From G963665925 sp963665925 (GTDB taxonomy: Bacteria > Bacillota > Clostridia > Peptostreptococcales > Acidaminobacteraceae), in contig OY762511.1 of assembly GCA_963665925.1 (NCBI GenBank), positions 2,046,001-2,110,000 of the forward strand: a stretch of DNA of 64,000 nt, in the 5' to 3' direction. The position numbers and the translations under genes were made by a program. The notes beneath the pieces are model-generated. The model had not been told where the DNA came from. It did not search any database and worked only from the letters and a program-made list of their open reading frames with translations. Positions within the stretch are counted from its first letter, which is position 1. Each line of letters opens with the position of its first letter. This document shows positions 1 to 8,636 of this stretch, one piece after another.

Positions 1-160
1 ACTAGTCAAATTCAAAAATGCCCATTGGGTAGAATTTGATTTCTTTATACCCAAACCGATTGAGCGCAATTAAATTTAACAAAATACAAATGATGCAAAT
101 GTATGCAGATAAAAGGTCTGGTGAAGAGGCAGAAAGCCTGTATGCAGAGAGGAGATAAAC

Positions 161-640
161 ATGCAGTTTTATGATTTGAACGCAAGAGGCATGTACGGAG
201 AAGACATCAGCATGAATGCCTATGAAGGAAAAGTGGTACTGGTGGTAAATACGGCCAGCAAATGTGGGTTGACACCCCAGTTCAAAGAGCTTGAGGAAAT
301 TTACGGCGATTATAAGGAGGCGGGCTTTGAAATTCTTGGTTTTCCCTGTAATCAGTTTGCCAATCAGGATGCTGGCAGCAACGAAGAAATTCAAAGCTTT
401 TGCCAGCTGAACTACGGCGTGACTTTTCAGATGTTTGAAAAGATCGATGTGAACGGTGCACAGGCACATCCGATTTTCAACTTTCTGAAGAAAGAAAAGG
501 GAGGACTCTTTGGAAGCAATATCAAATGGAATTTTACAAAGTTTCTGATCGACAGCAAAGGCAAGGTCCTTAAGCGCTATGCCCCGGCAACCACACCTGA
601 GAAAATCAGAAAAGATATCGAGAAACTGCTTGCCATTTAA
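161..640 (+). CDS. Glutathione peroxidase family thiol peroxidase (copy 1)
   Basis: A 159-residue thioredoxin-fold peroxidase that reduces H2O2 or organic hydroperoxides, in such bacteria normally with thioredoxin rather than glutathione. The catalytic tetrad is visible: peroxidatic Cys35 in NTASKCG, Gln65 in FPCNQF, and Trp123-Asn124 in WNFTKF. Cys63 precedes the Gln, and Cys81 lies where Cys-type GPXs often keep a resolving cysteine. The length is normal for bacterial BsaA/Gpx proteins. The ATG follows a GAGGAG ribosome site. A paralogue lies 89 bp downstream, probably as a tandem duplication. Cytosolic. Family call is firm; the reductant is inferred. Confidence 0.93.
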   Translation: MQFYDLNARGMYGEDISMNAYEGKVVLVVNTASKCGLTPQFKELEEIYGDYKEAGFEILGFPCNQFANQDAGSNEEIQSFCQLNYGVTFQMFEKIDVNGAQAHPIFNFLKKEKGGLFGSNIKWNFTKFLIDSKGKVLKRYAPATTPEKIRKDIEKLLAI

Positions 641-729
641 GATGCTTGACTCGATCGGCAAGCTCAGCCTGCAATTTATAATAAGGTAACTGTATACACA
701 CTCTAGGAAATAAGAATAAGGAGAAAAAA

Positions 730-1275
730 ATGAGATTATATGACTTTACAGCAAGGGATATCGATGGCAATGAAGTATCTTTAGAAGCATACAAGGACAA
801 GGTCCTTCTTGTAGTAAATACGGCAAGCAAGTGTGGCTTCACACCTCAGTATGAAGATCTTCAAAGACTCTACACATCCTACAAGGACCGGGGTCTTGAA
901 ATTTTAGGCTTCCCGAGCGGGCAGTTTATGGATCAGGAGTTTGATGAGCGCAGTGCAATCAAATCATTTTGTGCACTGAATTATGGCGTGGCGTTCCCAA
1001 TTTTCGAGAAGATTGATGTGAACGGGTCAAAAGCACACCCGATATTTGAATATCTTAAAGACCAGGCTCCATTTGAAGGCTTTGACATGAGCAATCCGAC
1101 GAATAAAGTGGTTGATTCGATTCTAAATGAAAAGTTCCCTGAGTTTGCCGTTGGCGATGCAATCAGATGGAACTTTACGAAATTCCTTGTTGATCGAGAA
1201 GGCAATGTCATTCAGCGTTTTGAGTCCTCTGTCTCACCACTGGACATTGAATCCCATATAGAAGCCCTCCTGTAA
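730..1275 (+). CDS. Glutathione peroxidase family protein (copy 2, variant Gln motif)
   Basis: A 181-residue paralogue of the preceding gene. Cys35 (NTASKCG), Gln65 and Trp147-Asn148 (WNFTKF) are kept, but the usual FPCNQF motif reads FPSGQF, so the Cys63-Asn64 pair of copy 1 is replaced by Ser-Gly; Cys81 is kept. About 22 extra residues lie before the WNF motif, the length seen in longer GPX forms. It has its own AAGGAG ribosome site and ends at a strong hairpin terminator. Likely a cytosolic peroxide reductase whose substrate or resolving chemistry may differ from copy 1. Confidence 0.9.
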   Translation: MRLYDFTARDIDGNEVSLEAYKDKVLLVVNTASKCGFTPQYEDLQRLYTSYKDRGLEILGFPSGQFMDQEFDERSAIKSFCALNYGVAFPIFEKIDVNGSKAHPIFEYLKDQAPFEGFDMSNPTNKVVDSILNEKFPEFAVGDAIRWNFTKFLVDREGNVIQRFESSVSPLDIESHIEALL

Positions 1276-1314
1276 ATACAAGCAAAGAGTGCTTTTAAAG
1301 CTGAAAGACAATAA

Positions 1315-1342
1315 AATCCAGAGCGGCTGCTCTGGATTTTTT
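1315..1342 (+). terminator. Rho-independent terminator after gpx pair
   Basis: Ten-base perfect arms (AATCCAGAGC / GCTCTGGATT) with a GGCT loop, followed directly by a T run. It closes the tandem peroxidase unit. Confidence 0.9.
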
Positions 1343-1361
1343 ATGCATAGATTATGCAATT

Positions 1362-1506
1362 TCCTATGCAAAAAAAATGGGGATTGACAAGGGGATTCCC
1401 CTTGTCCGATTTAAGGAAGGTGCTCAGCTGGCTGGTTTTGCCAGCGTCGAAGGAAACCATAGGGTTTCCTAGCGAAACGCCGAAGGCGTCTTTTTATTGC
1501 ATAGGA
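1362..1506. repeat. 145-bp multi-hairpin element with terminal inverted repeats
   Basis: Ten-base terminal inverted repeats (TCCTATGCAA at 1362-1371, TTGCATAGGA at 1497-1506), extended inward by an A run facing a T run, enclose four hairpins in series: 1386-1406 (GACAAGGGGA arms), 1427-1445 (GCTGGC/GCCAGC), 1451-1470 (AGGAAACC/GGTTTCCT) and 1477-1489 (ACGCC/GGCGT, then CTTTTT). It could be a MITE-like element or a branched non-coding RNA ending in a terminator. I match it to no known riboswitch class. A 68-codon open frame crossing it has no good ribosome site and I do not call it. Confidence 0.55.
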
Positions 1507-1535
1507 GTCAAGCTTTCAATAAGGCATTTCCTATC

Positions 1536-2528
1536 CTATATGAGATGTATTAGACCGTAGCTAACACAAGATACAGTTAGGAATACAAGGATCCCAAGGA
1601 CTAAGGACTTTAGGGCTTCGTGTTCGAATTTTTTTAAATTTACCCTCAAGCCCATAGCCACCATGGACATCAATATGAACATGTTGCTTGATTTTATGAG
1701 TAAGTCGATTACGTCTATTCCAGCTATTACAGTTGGGATGATAGAATACTCCATATTTATGGAGTTTATTACGCCCATAATCAAAAAGAGGATCACATAC
1801 ATTGGGAAAGGGGATCTCTTACTTGCATTTCCCTTATTTGCAAGGCTGCCAAGAACTAATGCTACAGGTCCCAGCATTGCAACTCTAGCCATCTTAACTA
1901 AAACGCCTACATCAAAACCTATGGATTCAGTCCCCCTGGCTCCTGCTGCAGCTATAGCATGCGCTACTCCCTGCAAAGAAGTTCCTGCCCACACACCATA
2001 TTGCAGATCAGTGATAGGAAGACTTTTTGAAAGTGCGGAAAAGGCAATAACGCCAAGTGCACCTAGAATACTTATTACAGCAACAGAGGTAGTGACGTCT
2101 TCCTCGTCAGCGTTTATGACTGGTCCCATGGCCACTATTGCTGATGCTCCGCAAACTGAAGAGCCTACGCCAACAAGCAAGGAAGCATTTCTCTTAATAC
2201 CGAGTTTTTTTCCTAGCGCATATGCAAGTGTTAGAGCAAGTGAAATAATGGTGACAATGATTCCTGCGATGACGGGTCCGAGTTCGAAAATGAGTTTAAA
2301 GTTAAGTTTTAGTCCCAGTAAAACAATGCCCCATTTTAAAATGGTTTTGTAAGAAAATTTTACGCCGTCTTCGAGCTTTTCGTTGACTCCCAAAATATTG
2401 CCATAAAGCATTCCCAGCACGATTCCTATGGTGAGGGATTCTATAGTGGGAAATATCTTGCTGCTTAATAGCATTGATATTGACGACAATACAAAAGTAA
2501 AAAGTATACCTAATAAGTTTTTCTTCAT
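1536..2528 (-). CDS. YeiH/UPF0324 family putative sulfate exporter
   Basis: A 330-residue integral membrane protein with about ten hydrophobic segments and glycine-rich family signatures such as GVGSSVCGASAIVA and GTSLQGVAHAIAAAG. It belongs to the UPF0324/YeiH family, annotated as putative sulfate or sulfonate-related exporters. I start at the ATG at 2528 (MKKNLLG), because the in-frame ATG five codons upstream lies inside the GGAGG ribosome site of this start. The gene is divergent from a LysR regulator, the same arrangement as yeiH/yeiE in enterobacteria. The substrate is unproven. Confidence 0.85.
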   Translation of the reverse strand: MKKNLLGILFTFVLSSISMLLSSKIFPTIESLTIGIVLGMLYGNILGVNEKLEDGVKFSYKTILKWGIVLLGLKLNFKLIFELGPVIAGIIVTIISLALTLAYALGKKLGIKRNASLLVGVGSSVCGASAIVAMGPVINADEEDVTTSVAVISILGALGVIAFSALSKSLPITDLQYGVWAGTSLQGVAHAIAAAGARGTESIGFDVGVLVKMARVAMLGPVALVLGSLANKGNASKRSPFPMYVILFLIMGVINSINMEYSIIPTVIAGIDVIDLLIKSSNMFILMSMVAMGLRVNLKKFEHEALKSLVLGILVFLTVSCVSYGLIHLI

Positions 2529-2603
2529 TGTATGAGCCTCCATGTCTGTTCAAATTGATTTTAGCATGGTTGGTTGATAAAATATAATAATCAATAATGA
2601 TTA

Positions 2604-2626
2604 ATTAATAAGCAAAATTTATTAAT
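2604..2626. promoter_or_regulatory. Likely LysR operator between divergent genes
   Basis: Perfect inverted repeat: ATTAATAA, 7-nt spacer, TTATTAAT, in the 130-bp AT-rich gap between the exporter and the LysR gene. It contains the T-N11-A geometry expected for LysR-type binding sites. Autoregulation and control of the exporter are inferred. Confidence 0.55.
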
Positions 2627-2658
2627 GTTATTTATCTACCCACCAATAAGGAGACATC

Positions 2659-3522
2659 ATGCTGGATTATAGGGTTAATACATTTCTAAAGCTCTGTGAG
2701 ACGATGCATTATCACAGGACGGCTGAACTGCTGCATATGACACAGCCAGCAGTTTCGCAGCATATCAGATACCTCGAAAAGGTGTATGGATGCAAACTCT
2801 TCATCTATGACAGGAAGACACTTGTCATGACAGAGGAGGCCAAGCGTCTTGAAGCCTATGCGCGTTCCGCTGCCTACAACGATGCCCAGCTTCGCAGGGC
2901 TTTGAAGCAGGAAAAGACATTACAGCTTCGAATCGGTGCCACAAAAACCATTGGAGAGTTTGTAATACAGGACAGAATTACGGCGCTGACGTCCAGGCGT
3001 GACATGACGCTCGAGCTGATTATAGACAATACGGAAACTCTTCTGGCCTTGCTTGAAAAGGGTAAAATTGACTTTGCCCTGATTGAGGGCCATTTTGACA
3101 AGTCGAAATATGCCTGCAAGCTATTTAGACGCGACCGGTTTTCGGGACTCTGTGGGTATCAGCATAGGTTTGCAGGCAAGTCCATCAGTTTCGAAGCCCT
3201 TTTTGATGAGGCCCTAGTGGTCCGGGAAAGCGGGTCTGGCACGCGGGCAATCTTTGAGCAGTACCTGCATGAACACGGCTTTGGTCTGGAACATTTCAGC
3301 AGGCGCATATCCATTAGCAGCTTCAAGCTGATTAAGGACATCATTTCAGAAGGAGAGGCCGTGACCTTTGCCTATGAAGCAATCGCAAAAGGAGACGACC
3401 GAATTGCTTCCTTTGATATTGAAGGGGAGGCAATTTATCGTGACTTCAACTATGTCCATTTGAAGAATACAGATGCAGACAAGCTGATTGATGTTTTCTC
3501 AGATGACGCAAGTACCTTCTAA
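2659..3522 (+). CDS. LysR family transcriptional regulator
   Basis: A 287-residue LysR regulator. The winged helix-turn-helix covers residues 1-60 (AELLHMTQPAVSQHIRYLEK), followed by a periplasmic-binding-like effector domain (about residues 88-285) with typical KTIGEFVI and FIAL-type strands. The ATG follows AAGGAGACATC. Divergent transcription from the UPF0324 exporter and a palindrome in the shared gap make that exporter its probable target, as YeiE controls yeiH. The effector is unknown, perhaps a sulfur compound. Confidence 0.92.
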   Translation: MLDYRVNTFLKLCETMHYHRTAELLHMTQPAVSQHIRYLEKVYGCKLFIYDRKTLVMTEEAKRLEAYARSAAYNDAQLRRALKQEKTLQLRIGATKTIGEFVIQDRITALTSRRDMTLELIIDNTETLLALLEKGKIDFALIEGHFDKSKYACKLFRRDRFSGLCGYQHRFAGKSISFEALFDEALVVRESGSGTRAIFEQYLHEHGFGLEHFSRRISISSFKLIKDIISEGEAVTFAYEAIAKGDDRIASFDIEGEAIYRDFNYVHLKNTDADKLIDVFSDDASTF

Positions 3523-3580
3523 GGCCCCATTTCCATGCTGAGTCATGAAAATGGCAGCTACCTTTGTAACAAAAACGGAA

Positions 3581-3729
3581 AAAGGAACTCGGGAGAGTTC
3601 CTTTCAGACTGTAGACAAACTCCGAAACCCTGCGTTGCTGGATGCAATCCGCTCCAGTCACGTACGCAAAGTACGATCCTAAAGCAGATTACATCCGTAC
3701 CTGGTCTTTCGAAGTTTTCAACAGTCTGG
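3581..3729. repeat. Dispersed palindromic repeat element, copy A
   Basis: This 478-bp gene-free stretch (3523-4000) is dominated by a structured repeat. A perfect 10-bp hairpin (3581-3604) is followed by CAGACTGTAGACAAACTCC and TGCGTTGCTGGATG. The far end (3701-3729) is an inverted, imperfect copy of the start, and the centre contains CGTAC-GCAAA-GTACG, so the unit folds into one long imperfect stem. A related half copy lies near 53641-53700. Open frames crossing it are by-products of the palindrome and I do not call them genes. Confidence 0.7.
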
Positions 3730-3732
3730 AGT

Positions 3733-3751
3733 TTGTCGACAAAGTCGACAA
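3733..3751. repeat. Short perfect palindrome
   Basis: TTGTCGAC-AAA-GTCGACAA, 8-bp arms, directly abutting the dispersed repeat. Function unknown; it may be part of the repeat. Confidence 0.5.
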
Positions 3752-3942
3752 GTTGACAGATTCCCTTGAGTCTAAGCTCCATAAATGGAATCTGCTTATC
3801 TGATTCTGGCCAATCAAATATGAAAACATGAATATGCAATATTGGGTGATGCGCCTTAGACAAAAAAGCATGCGCATGATATTATGAGTATATGACCAGA
3901 ATAGCATTTCGGCAAGAAGTTGTCAAAGCTTAAACGACAAAA

Positions 3943-3951
3943 TGGTATAAA
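3943..3951 (+). promoter_or_regulatory. Possible extended -10 promoter of MBL gene
   Basis: TGGTATAAA matches an extended -10 (TGn-TATAAA), 50 bp before the MBL-fold gene. No convincing -35 is present at normal spacing; TTGTCA lies 20 bp upstream. Confidence 0.4.
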
Positions 3952-4000
3952 GTACCTAATTTGGGTGAAGTAAATACTGACCAAAGATGGAGGGGAGAAG

Positions 4001-4819
4001 ATGAAAGCAACCGTTCTTTACGACAACAATGCACCGGAAGGCCAATTGTTGGGCGGCCATGGATTTTCAGTGTTCCTAGAATCCACAGGCAGAAAAATCC
4101 TGATGGATACAGGGGTGAATCCTGATTTTCTAAGCAATGCCATGCAGCTTGGCATTGACCTGGAAGCGGTGGAGTATGTAGTTATATCTCATGGTCATTA
4201 TGACCATACCGGTGGACTGAAGGCCTTTCTGGCCTTGAACAGCAAGGCGAAGGTCATTATACATAAGAAGGCATTTGGTGAATTCATGAGTACAAAAAAT
4301 GGGGCGCCTGAGTTTATTGGCATGGATTCTGAGCTTGAAATCGACTCGCGCTTCGTTCTGATTGACGAGACATATGATATTGCCCCGGACATCAGGGTTT
4401 TCCCAGGAAAAATCGGAGCTGATCTTCTTCCAAAGGGAAATGACAAGCTCTACATCAATACAACATCGGGACTGCGTCATGATGATTTCAGGCATGAAAT
4501 TTCATTGATCTTAAATGTGGGAGACAGGACCCTGCTCGTCAGTGGCTGTTCCCATGGGGGCATTGTGAATATCGTAAATAAGGCGAATCGCTTAAGTTCA
4601 AATCCGGTCACCCATGTTTTGGCAGGTCTGCATCTGAAGGGGATGGATGCCTCTGTCAAAGAGGACAGGGAATTCTTTGACGGACTCGCAGCCGCGCTGG
4701 AGGGACTGGGTATTGAAGACATTTATACCTGTCACTGTACAGGTGGACCTGCAACGGCGTATCTGGTGCAGTATAAGAACTTCCATGAGACTCAAGTAGG
4801 CACGGTCATTTCCATATGA
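4001..4819 (+). CDS. MBL-fold metallohydrolase
   Basis: A 272-residue metallo-beta-lactamase-fold protein. The zinc motif SHGHYDHTGG gives His64, His66, Asp68 and His69; SGCSHGGIVNIV and CHCTG supply further ligands. This pattern matches the subfamily often annotated as 7,8-dihydropterin-6-yl-methyl-aminobenzene 5'-phosphate synthase-like, but that activity cannot be assumed. No signal peptide, so cytosolic. The start ATG follows GGAGGGGAGAAG. Monocistronic: repeats lie upstream and a bidirectional terminator downstream. Confidence 0.85.
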   Translation: MKATVLYDNNAPEGQLLGGHGFSVFLESTGRKILMDTGVNPDFLSNAMQLGIDLEAVEYVVISHGHYDHTGGLKAFLALNSKAKVIIHKKAFGEFMSTKNGAPEFIGMDSELEIDSRFVLIDETYDIAPDIRVFPGKIGADLLPKGNDKLYINTTSGLRHDDFRHEISLILNVGDRTLLVSGCSHGGIVNIVNKANRLSSNPVTHVLAGLHLKGMDASVKEDREFFDGLAAALEGLGIEDIYTCHCTGGPATAYLVQYKNFHETQVGTVISI

Positions 4820-4881
4820 CCCCGGACGCAAATTGACATAGGTTAAAGCAGGTTGACTTCAAGGGCCTGCGACATATATAA

Positions 4882-4930
4882 AGACCCTATAAACTTAGAC
4901 ACTTTTTGCGGTGTCCAGTCTATAGGGTCT
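4882..4930. terminator. Bidirectional terminator between MBL and SulP genes
   Basis: AGACCCTATA (4882-4891) pairs with TATAGGGTCT (4921-4930). An inner GACAC/GTGTC stem closes the loop, and a T-rich tract follows on the plus strand. It separates two convergent genes. Confidence 0.8.
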
Positions 4931-4958
4931 ATTTTAATACTTGATCTTATTTTCTTTA

Positions 4959-6674
4959 TTATACGACTGAATGGGTACGGCTGCGTTTGAAAGGCTTTCG
5001 TACCTTATATGTTCCTGAAGTTTCCTTTTCGGAGCGGCAAATGTGCTCTATGGCCTCCTGATCGGTTTCAAAGAAGCTGTCTGGTCCGATTTTATCCACC
5101 AGACCGCTGTTGACCATAACCTTATGGGGCTGTTCGTTCACACCACATATGAGAATATCAATGCTTTTGCGACCACACATATCAACCATGCGACTGAAGG
5201 CATGGAGGGCTGTCGCGTCCATTGAAGGAACGTTCTGCATTCTTACAAGCAGCGTGTCTGTTTCATGGTGGATTTGACCTAAGGCGTTGAGGAACTTGTC
5301 TGCAGCGCCAAAGAAGAAAGGTCCGTTGATATCATAAACCTGTACACCAGGCAGGGCTTTAAGCTTCGTGTCTTCATTCAGGCGAACTGTGTCCCCTTCC
5401 GAGGCATCCAAAATACAGACGTCCACATTGGAGACGTCGCTCATACGCTTCATAAAGAGGAAGGCAGCGAGAATCATACCAATTTCAATGGCTTTGACAA
5501 GATCAACCATGACAGTTACTGCAAAGGTAACCAGAAGCACAATCATGTCACTCTTTGGTGATTTGAAAAGCTTGACGAACTCACGCCATTCGCTCATGTT
5601 GTAGGCCACAACTATGAGGACAGCTGCCAGTGCCGTTAATGGAATCAGCTTGGCATAAGGCATAAAGACCACGAGAATCAGGAGCAGGGTCATCGCATGT
5701 ACGATTCCCGCAACAGGCGTCCGTCCGCCGTTCTTTATATTGGCAACGGTTCGTGCAATGGCTCCGGTGGCAGGAATGCCGCCAAAAAGTCCTGAAGCTG
5801 TATTGGCAACACCTTGTGCGATCAGCTCCATGTTGGAACGATGCTTTGCGCCAATCATGGCATCTGAAACGACTGCAGACAAGAGGGATTCTATACTGCC
5901 GAGAACCGCGATGGTAAATGCAGGACCAATCAGCCCTGTCACCTTGTCCAGTGTAATGTTAGGTAAAATGAACTGTGGTGGTTTTGATGAAAGTGTGCCA
6001 AACTTACTGCCGATTGTCTCAACAGGCAGGTTGAGTACTTTCACGAGAACCGCTGTGACGATGAGTGCGACAAATGCACCAGGAACCTTGCTTGTGACCT
6101 TGGGCCAGAGCAGTATGATGGCAAGGGCAATACTTCCAATTGCCAGTGTTTCCATACTGATCGTATCGATATGTTCGATGTAGCTATGCCACTTTTCAAT
6201 GAATTCCGACGGAACTGCCCCCATGGAAAGACCGAGAAAATCCTTGATTTGTGAAGAAAAGATAACGAGTGCGATACCGCTTGTAAATCCTGTTGTAATA
6301 GGATAAGGAATAAATTTAATTATGCTTCCCATTTTGAGGAAGCCCATGACAATCATCATCAGACCGGCCATGATGGTGGCTATGGTCAGACCTTCAACAC
6401 CATATGATGCGACGATAGAGTAGACAATGACCATGAAAGCGCCCGTAGGTCCGCCAATTTGAACTCGACTTCCCCCGAGGAGGGAAATAAGAAAACCGGC
6501 AACAATAGCAGTATAGAGTCCTTTTTCAGGGGAAACTCCCGAAGCGATTGCAAGGGCGATTGAAAGAGGCAGTGCGATGATTGCGACAATAATGCCGGCA
6601 GTAACATCCTTGAAGAACTGCTCTTTGGTATAATCCGTCAATGTCGATGCCAATTTTGGCTTAAGTACAGACAT
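4959..6674 (-). CDS. SulP family inorganic anion transporter with STAS domain
   Basis: A 571-residue SLC26/SulP transporter. Residues 1-410 hold the membrane domain, with the signature ALPLSIALAIASGVSPEKGLY and the anion-site segment GGSRVQIGGPTGAF. Residues of about 435-540 form a cytosolic STAS domain (VYDINGPFFFGAADKF). The likely cargo is sulfate, bicarbonate or another inorganic or dicarboxylic anion. The start has a weak AAAGAAG ribosome site. It is transcribed alone, convergent with the MBL gene. An inverted repeat about 55 bp upstream may be an operator. Confidence 0.93.
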   Translation of the reverse strand: MSVLKPKLASTLTDYTKEQFFKDVTAGIIVAIIALPLSIALAIASGVSPEKGLYTAIVAGFLISLLGGSRVQIGGPTGAFMVIVYSIVASYGVEGLTIATIMAGLMMIVMGFLKMGSIIKFIPYPITTGFTSGIALVIFSSQIKDFLGLSMGAVPSEFIEKWHSYIEHIDTISMETLAIGSIALAIILLWPKVTSKVPGAFVALIVTAVLVKVLNLPVETIGSKFGTLSSKPPQFILPNITLDKVTGLIGPAFTIAVLGSIESLLSAVVSDAMIGAKHRSNMELIAQGVANTASGLFGGIPATGAIARTVANIKNGGRTPVAGIVHAMTLLLILVVFMPYAKLIPLTALAAVLIVVAYNMSEWREFVKLFKSPKSDMIVLLVTFAVTVMVDLVKAIEIGMILAAFLFMKRMSDVSNVDVCILDASEGDTVRLNEDTKLKALPGVQVYDINGPFFFGAADKFLNALGQIHHETDTLLVRMQNVPSMDATALHAFSRMVDMCGRKSIDILICGVNEQPHKVMVNSGLVDKIGPDSFFETDQEAIEHICRSEKETSGTYKVRKPFKRSRTHSVV

Positions 6675-6729
6675 TTAAACACTTCTTTCTTTAATTTTGA
6701 ACATGCAATACCTATTGACGATGCGGTCA

Positions 6730-6772
6730 TATTTTGACCAATGTATATGGTACGCCTCCTTGGGTCAAAATA
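6730..6772. promoter_or_regulatory. Inverted repeat upstream of SulP gene
   Basis: Ten-base perfect arms TATTTTGACC (6730-6739) and GGTCAAAATA (6763-6772), 23 nt apart, in the gap between divergent SulP and the 6925 gene. The half-sites lie about three helical turns apart, which suits a looped or tetrameric repressor. No regulator gene is adjacent. Confidence 0.45.
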
Positions 6773-6924
6773 CAATGTTTTTATTTATGTACACTTGTGT
6801 AAGTGTGTAAAATAGCGCACGGCAGATGACATACAAATGTAATCTGAGAGTTGAAAAACATAGGGGACATTCGGGTAGAAATCAGTTAGAATGATGCTAA
6901 GATTGAGAAAAGGCAGGTGAAGCC

Positions 6925-7488
6925 ATGAAATTGAAAGAATTGAAGCGTCTATACAAATACAACAAGGAGATGGATGCCTTCATTGTCGATGTGCAGCTTG
7001 AAGATTATCGTGATGCATACAGCGAGTGGGATTTCTCTCCATTTAACAACCGGGATCTTGACGATGACCTGACGGAGTATTTACTTGAGTGTTCCTATGA
7101 AATTCCCATAAAAATGCCATTCATTATAAGTTTTCATATATTGAACCAGGAAAAAAATGCCTCAAGGGAGAAGAAAAGCATAAAGGGCATGTATAATTAT
7201 TTTGAGTACGAAATCAGGAAATTGAAGAACCATCGCATGCGACTGATTCGGGACACGATTGCTTTCTTTCTCATTGGAAGTATTCTCCTTGTCTCGGGCG
7301 CACTTCTTGAGGAGTACCTTTCAAAGGGCATACTGACCAAGGTGATTTCAGAAGGCTTCTCCATAGGCGGCTGGGTCATGATTTGGGAAATGTTCTACGC
7401 CTGGTTTTTCGACATTAAGAAGATTTCCTATAAAATACGGCATTTTGGCAAGTTGAAGGATTCTGAAATTGAGTATACGTACACATAA
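6925..7488 (+). CDS. Uncharacterised membrane protein upstream of MscS
   Basis: A 187-residue protein I do not recognise. The first 105 residues are charged and soluble. Two hydrophobic segments follow (about 112-130 and 142-162), then a basic tail. It starts at an ATG with an AGGTGAAGCC site and ends 12 bp before an MscS channel gene, so the two are very probably co-transcribed. A role as a channel accessory or osmotic sensor is a guess from context only. Confidence 0.75.
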   Translation: MKLKELKRLYKYNKEMDAFIVDVQLEDYRDAYSEWDFSPFNNRDLDDDLTEYLLECSYEIPIKMPFIISFHILNQEKNASREKKSIKGMYNYFEYEIRKLKNHRMRLIRDTIAFFLIGSILLVSGALLEEYLSKGILTKVISEGFSIGGWVMIWEMFYAWFFDIKKISYKIRHFGKLKDSEIEYTYT

Positions 7489-7500
7489 GGTGGTGCAGGC

Positions 7501-8382
7501 ATGGCGGATTTTTTTGAAGCGCTGATGGAAAGTGCTGTGGGGCTGAAGCTGTTCTGGTCTGTTCTGGTTGTGTTGGTGATTGTTTATATTTCCAAGCTGA
7601 TCAAGAACATTTTTTACAGGACCATAAAAGATAACAAGAGGTATTATCCTATAAAAAGGCGCATTACCTATATCGCCACATTTGTTGCGATTCTTTGCAT
7701 CGTGGTTATTTGGATGGACTCCGTATCCAATCTGACAACCTATATTGGTCTGTTGTCAGCGGGTATTGCCATAGCGCTTAAGGAAATCTTCGTCAATATA
7801 GCAGGCTGGATGTTCATAGAGTCCAGAAAGCCCTTTGATGTGGGACACCGCATTTCCATAGGCTCTGAAAAGGGGGACGTCATTGACAAAAGACTCTTCC
7901 AGTTTACCCTTATGGAAGTGAGTGCTTTTGAAGAAGGCGAACAAAGCACGGGACGCATCATTGATGTTCCAAATGCCTATGTTTTTGCCTATCCGACTAT
8001 TAACTACACGAAGGGGTTTGAATACGTCTGGAACGAAATCAAGGTGCTCGTCACCTTTGAAAGCGACTGGAAAAAAGCGAAGAAGCACCTCTTTGAAATC
8101 ATCAATAAGGATACACATACGACCATAGAAAAGGCAAAGGGTCAAATTCAAACGGCGTCCAAGAAATATATGATCTACTACAACAATCTGACACCTATTG
8201 TGTATACGGATGTCAAGGAAAGCGGCGTTCAGCTCACCATTCGTTATTTGTGCAGCACCAAGCATCGGCGAACCACGGCCAACCGGGTCTGGGAGGATAT
8301 TCTTGTTATGATTGATGAGAACCCGGACATTGAACTTGCCTATCCAACGCGGCGTCATGTTATCGATAGGGATAAGGCATAG
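7501..8382 (+). CDS. MscS-family small-conductance mechanosensitive channel
   Basis: A 293-residue channel with about three N-terminal transmembrane segments (about residues 17-35, 58-78 and 83-102), the glycine/alanine-rich pore helix GLLSAGIAIALKEIFVNIAGW, then the beta domain (FDVGHRISIGSEKGDVIDKRL) and a C-terminal alpha/beta part. It releases solutes on hypo-osmotic shock. It follows an unknown membrane protein in the same unit. With the BCCT carrier downstream and the ectoine importer further on, it fits an osmotically variable habitat. Confidence 0.9.
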   Translation: MADFFEALMESAVGLKLFWSVLVVLVIVYISKLIKNIFYRTIKDNKRYYPIKRRITYIATFVAILCIVVIWMDSVSNLTTYIGLLSAGIAIALKEIFVNIAGWMFIESRKPFDVGHRISIGSEKGDVIDKRLFQFTLMEVSAFEEGEQSTGRIIDVPNAYVFAYPTINYTKGFEYVWNEIKVLVTFESDWKKAKKHLFEIINKDTHTTIEKAKGQIQTASKKYMIYYNNLTPIVYTDVKESGVQLTIRYLCSTKHRRTTANRVWEDILVMIDENPDIELAYPTRRHVIDRDKA

Positions 8383-8636
8383 GTAATCATGCATGAAATT
8401 GGTAAAGATTTGACAGAGCCTCGATGTGATGATATAGTAAGCCTGTTGCACTAAAAAATTAAACTTAGTGAAGTAGCTTGCAGCAGTAATTTGGATTATA
8501 AGTATCGGTACGTTGGATTTCCGACAGATTGGTATAAATTTTCCGCATGAAAAATGAAACTGTGAGCGAAAAACCAATTTTTAGAACTGGGGTCTGCGCA
8601 GGTCCAAACTGGAGATGCGCTATACTATCATCTTGG

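Noticed and set aside
2..661. A 219-codon open frame on the minus strand over the first peroxidase gene
   Set aside because: It lies antisense to a clear glutathione peroxidase, has no ribosome site and no recognisable domain; a frame shadow.
3535..3907. Several 70-100 codon frames on both strands
   Set aside because: They are created by the long palindromic repeat and have no start signals.
7756..8577. A 273-codon minus-strand open frame over the MscS gene
   Set aside because: Antisense to a conserved channel, no ribosome site or family match.
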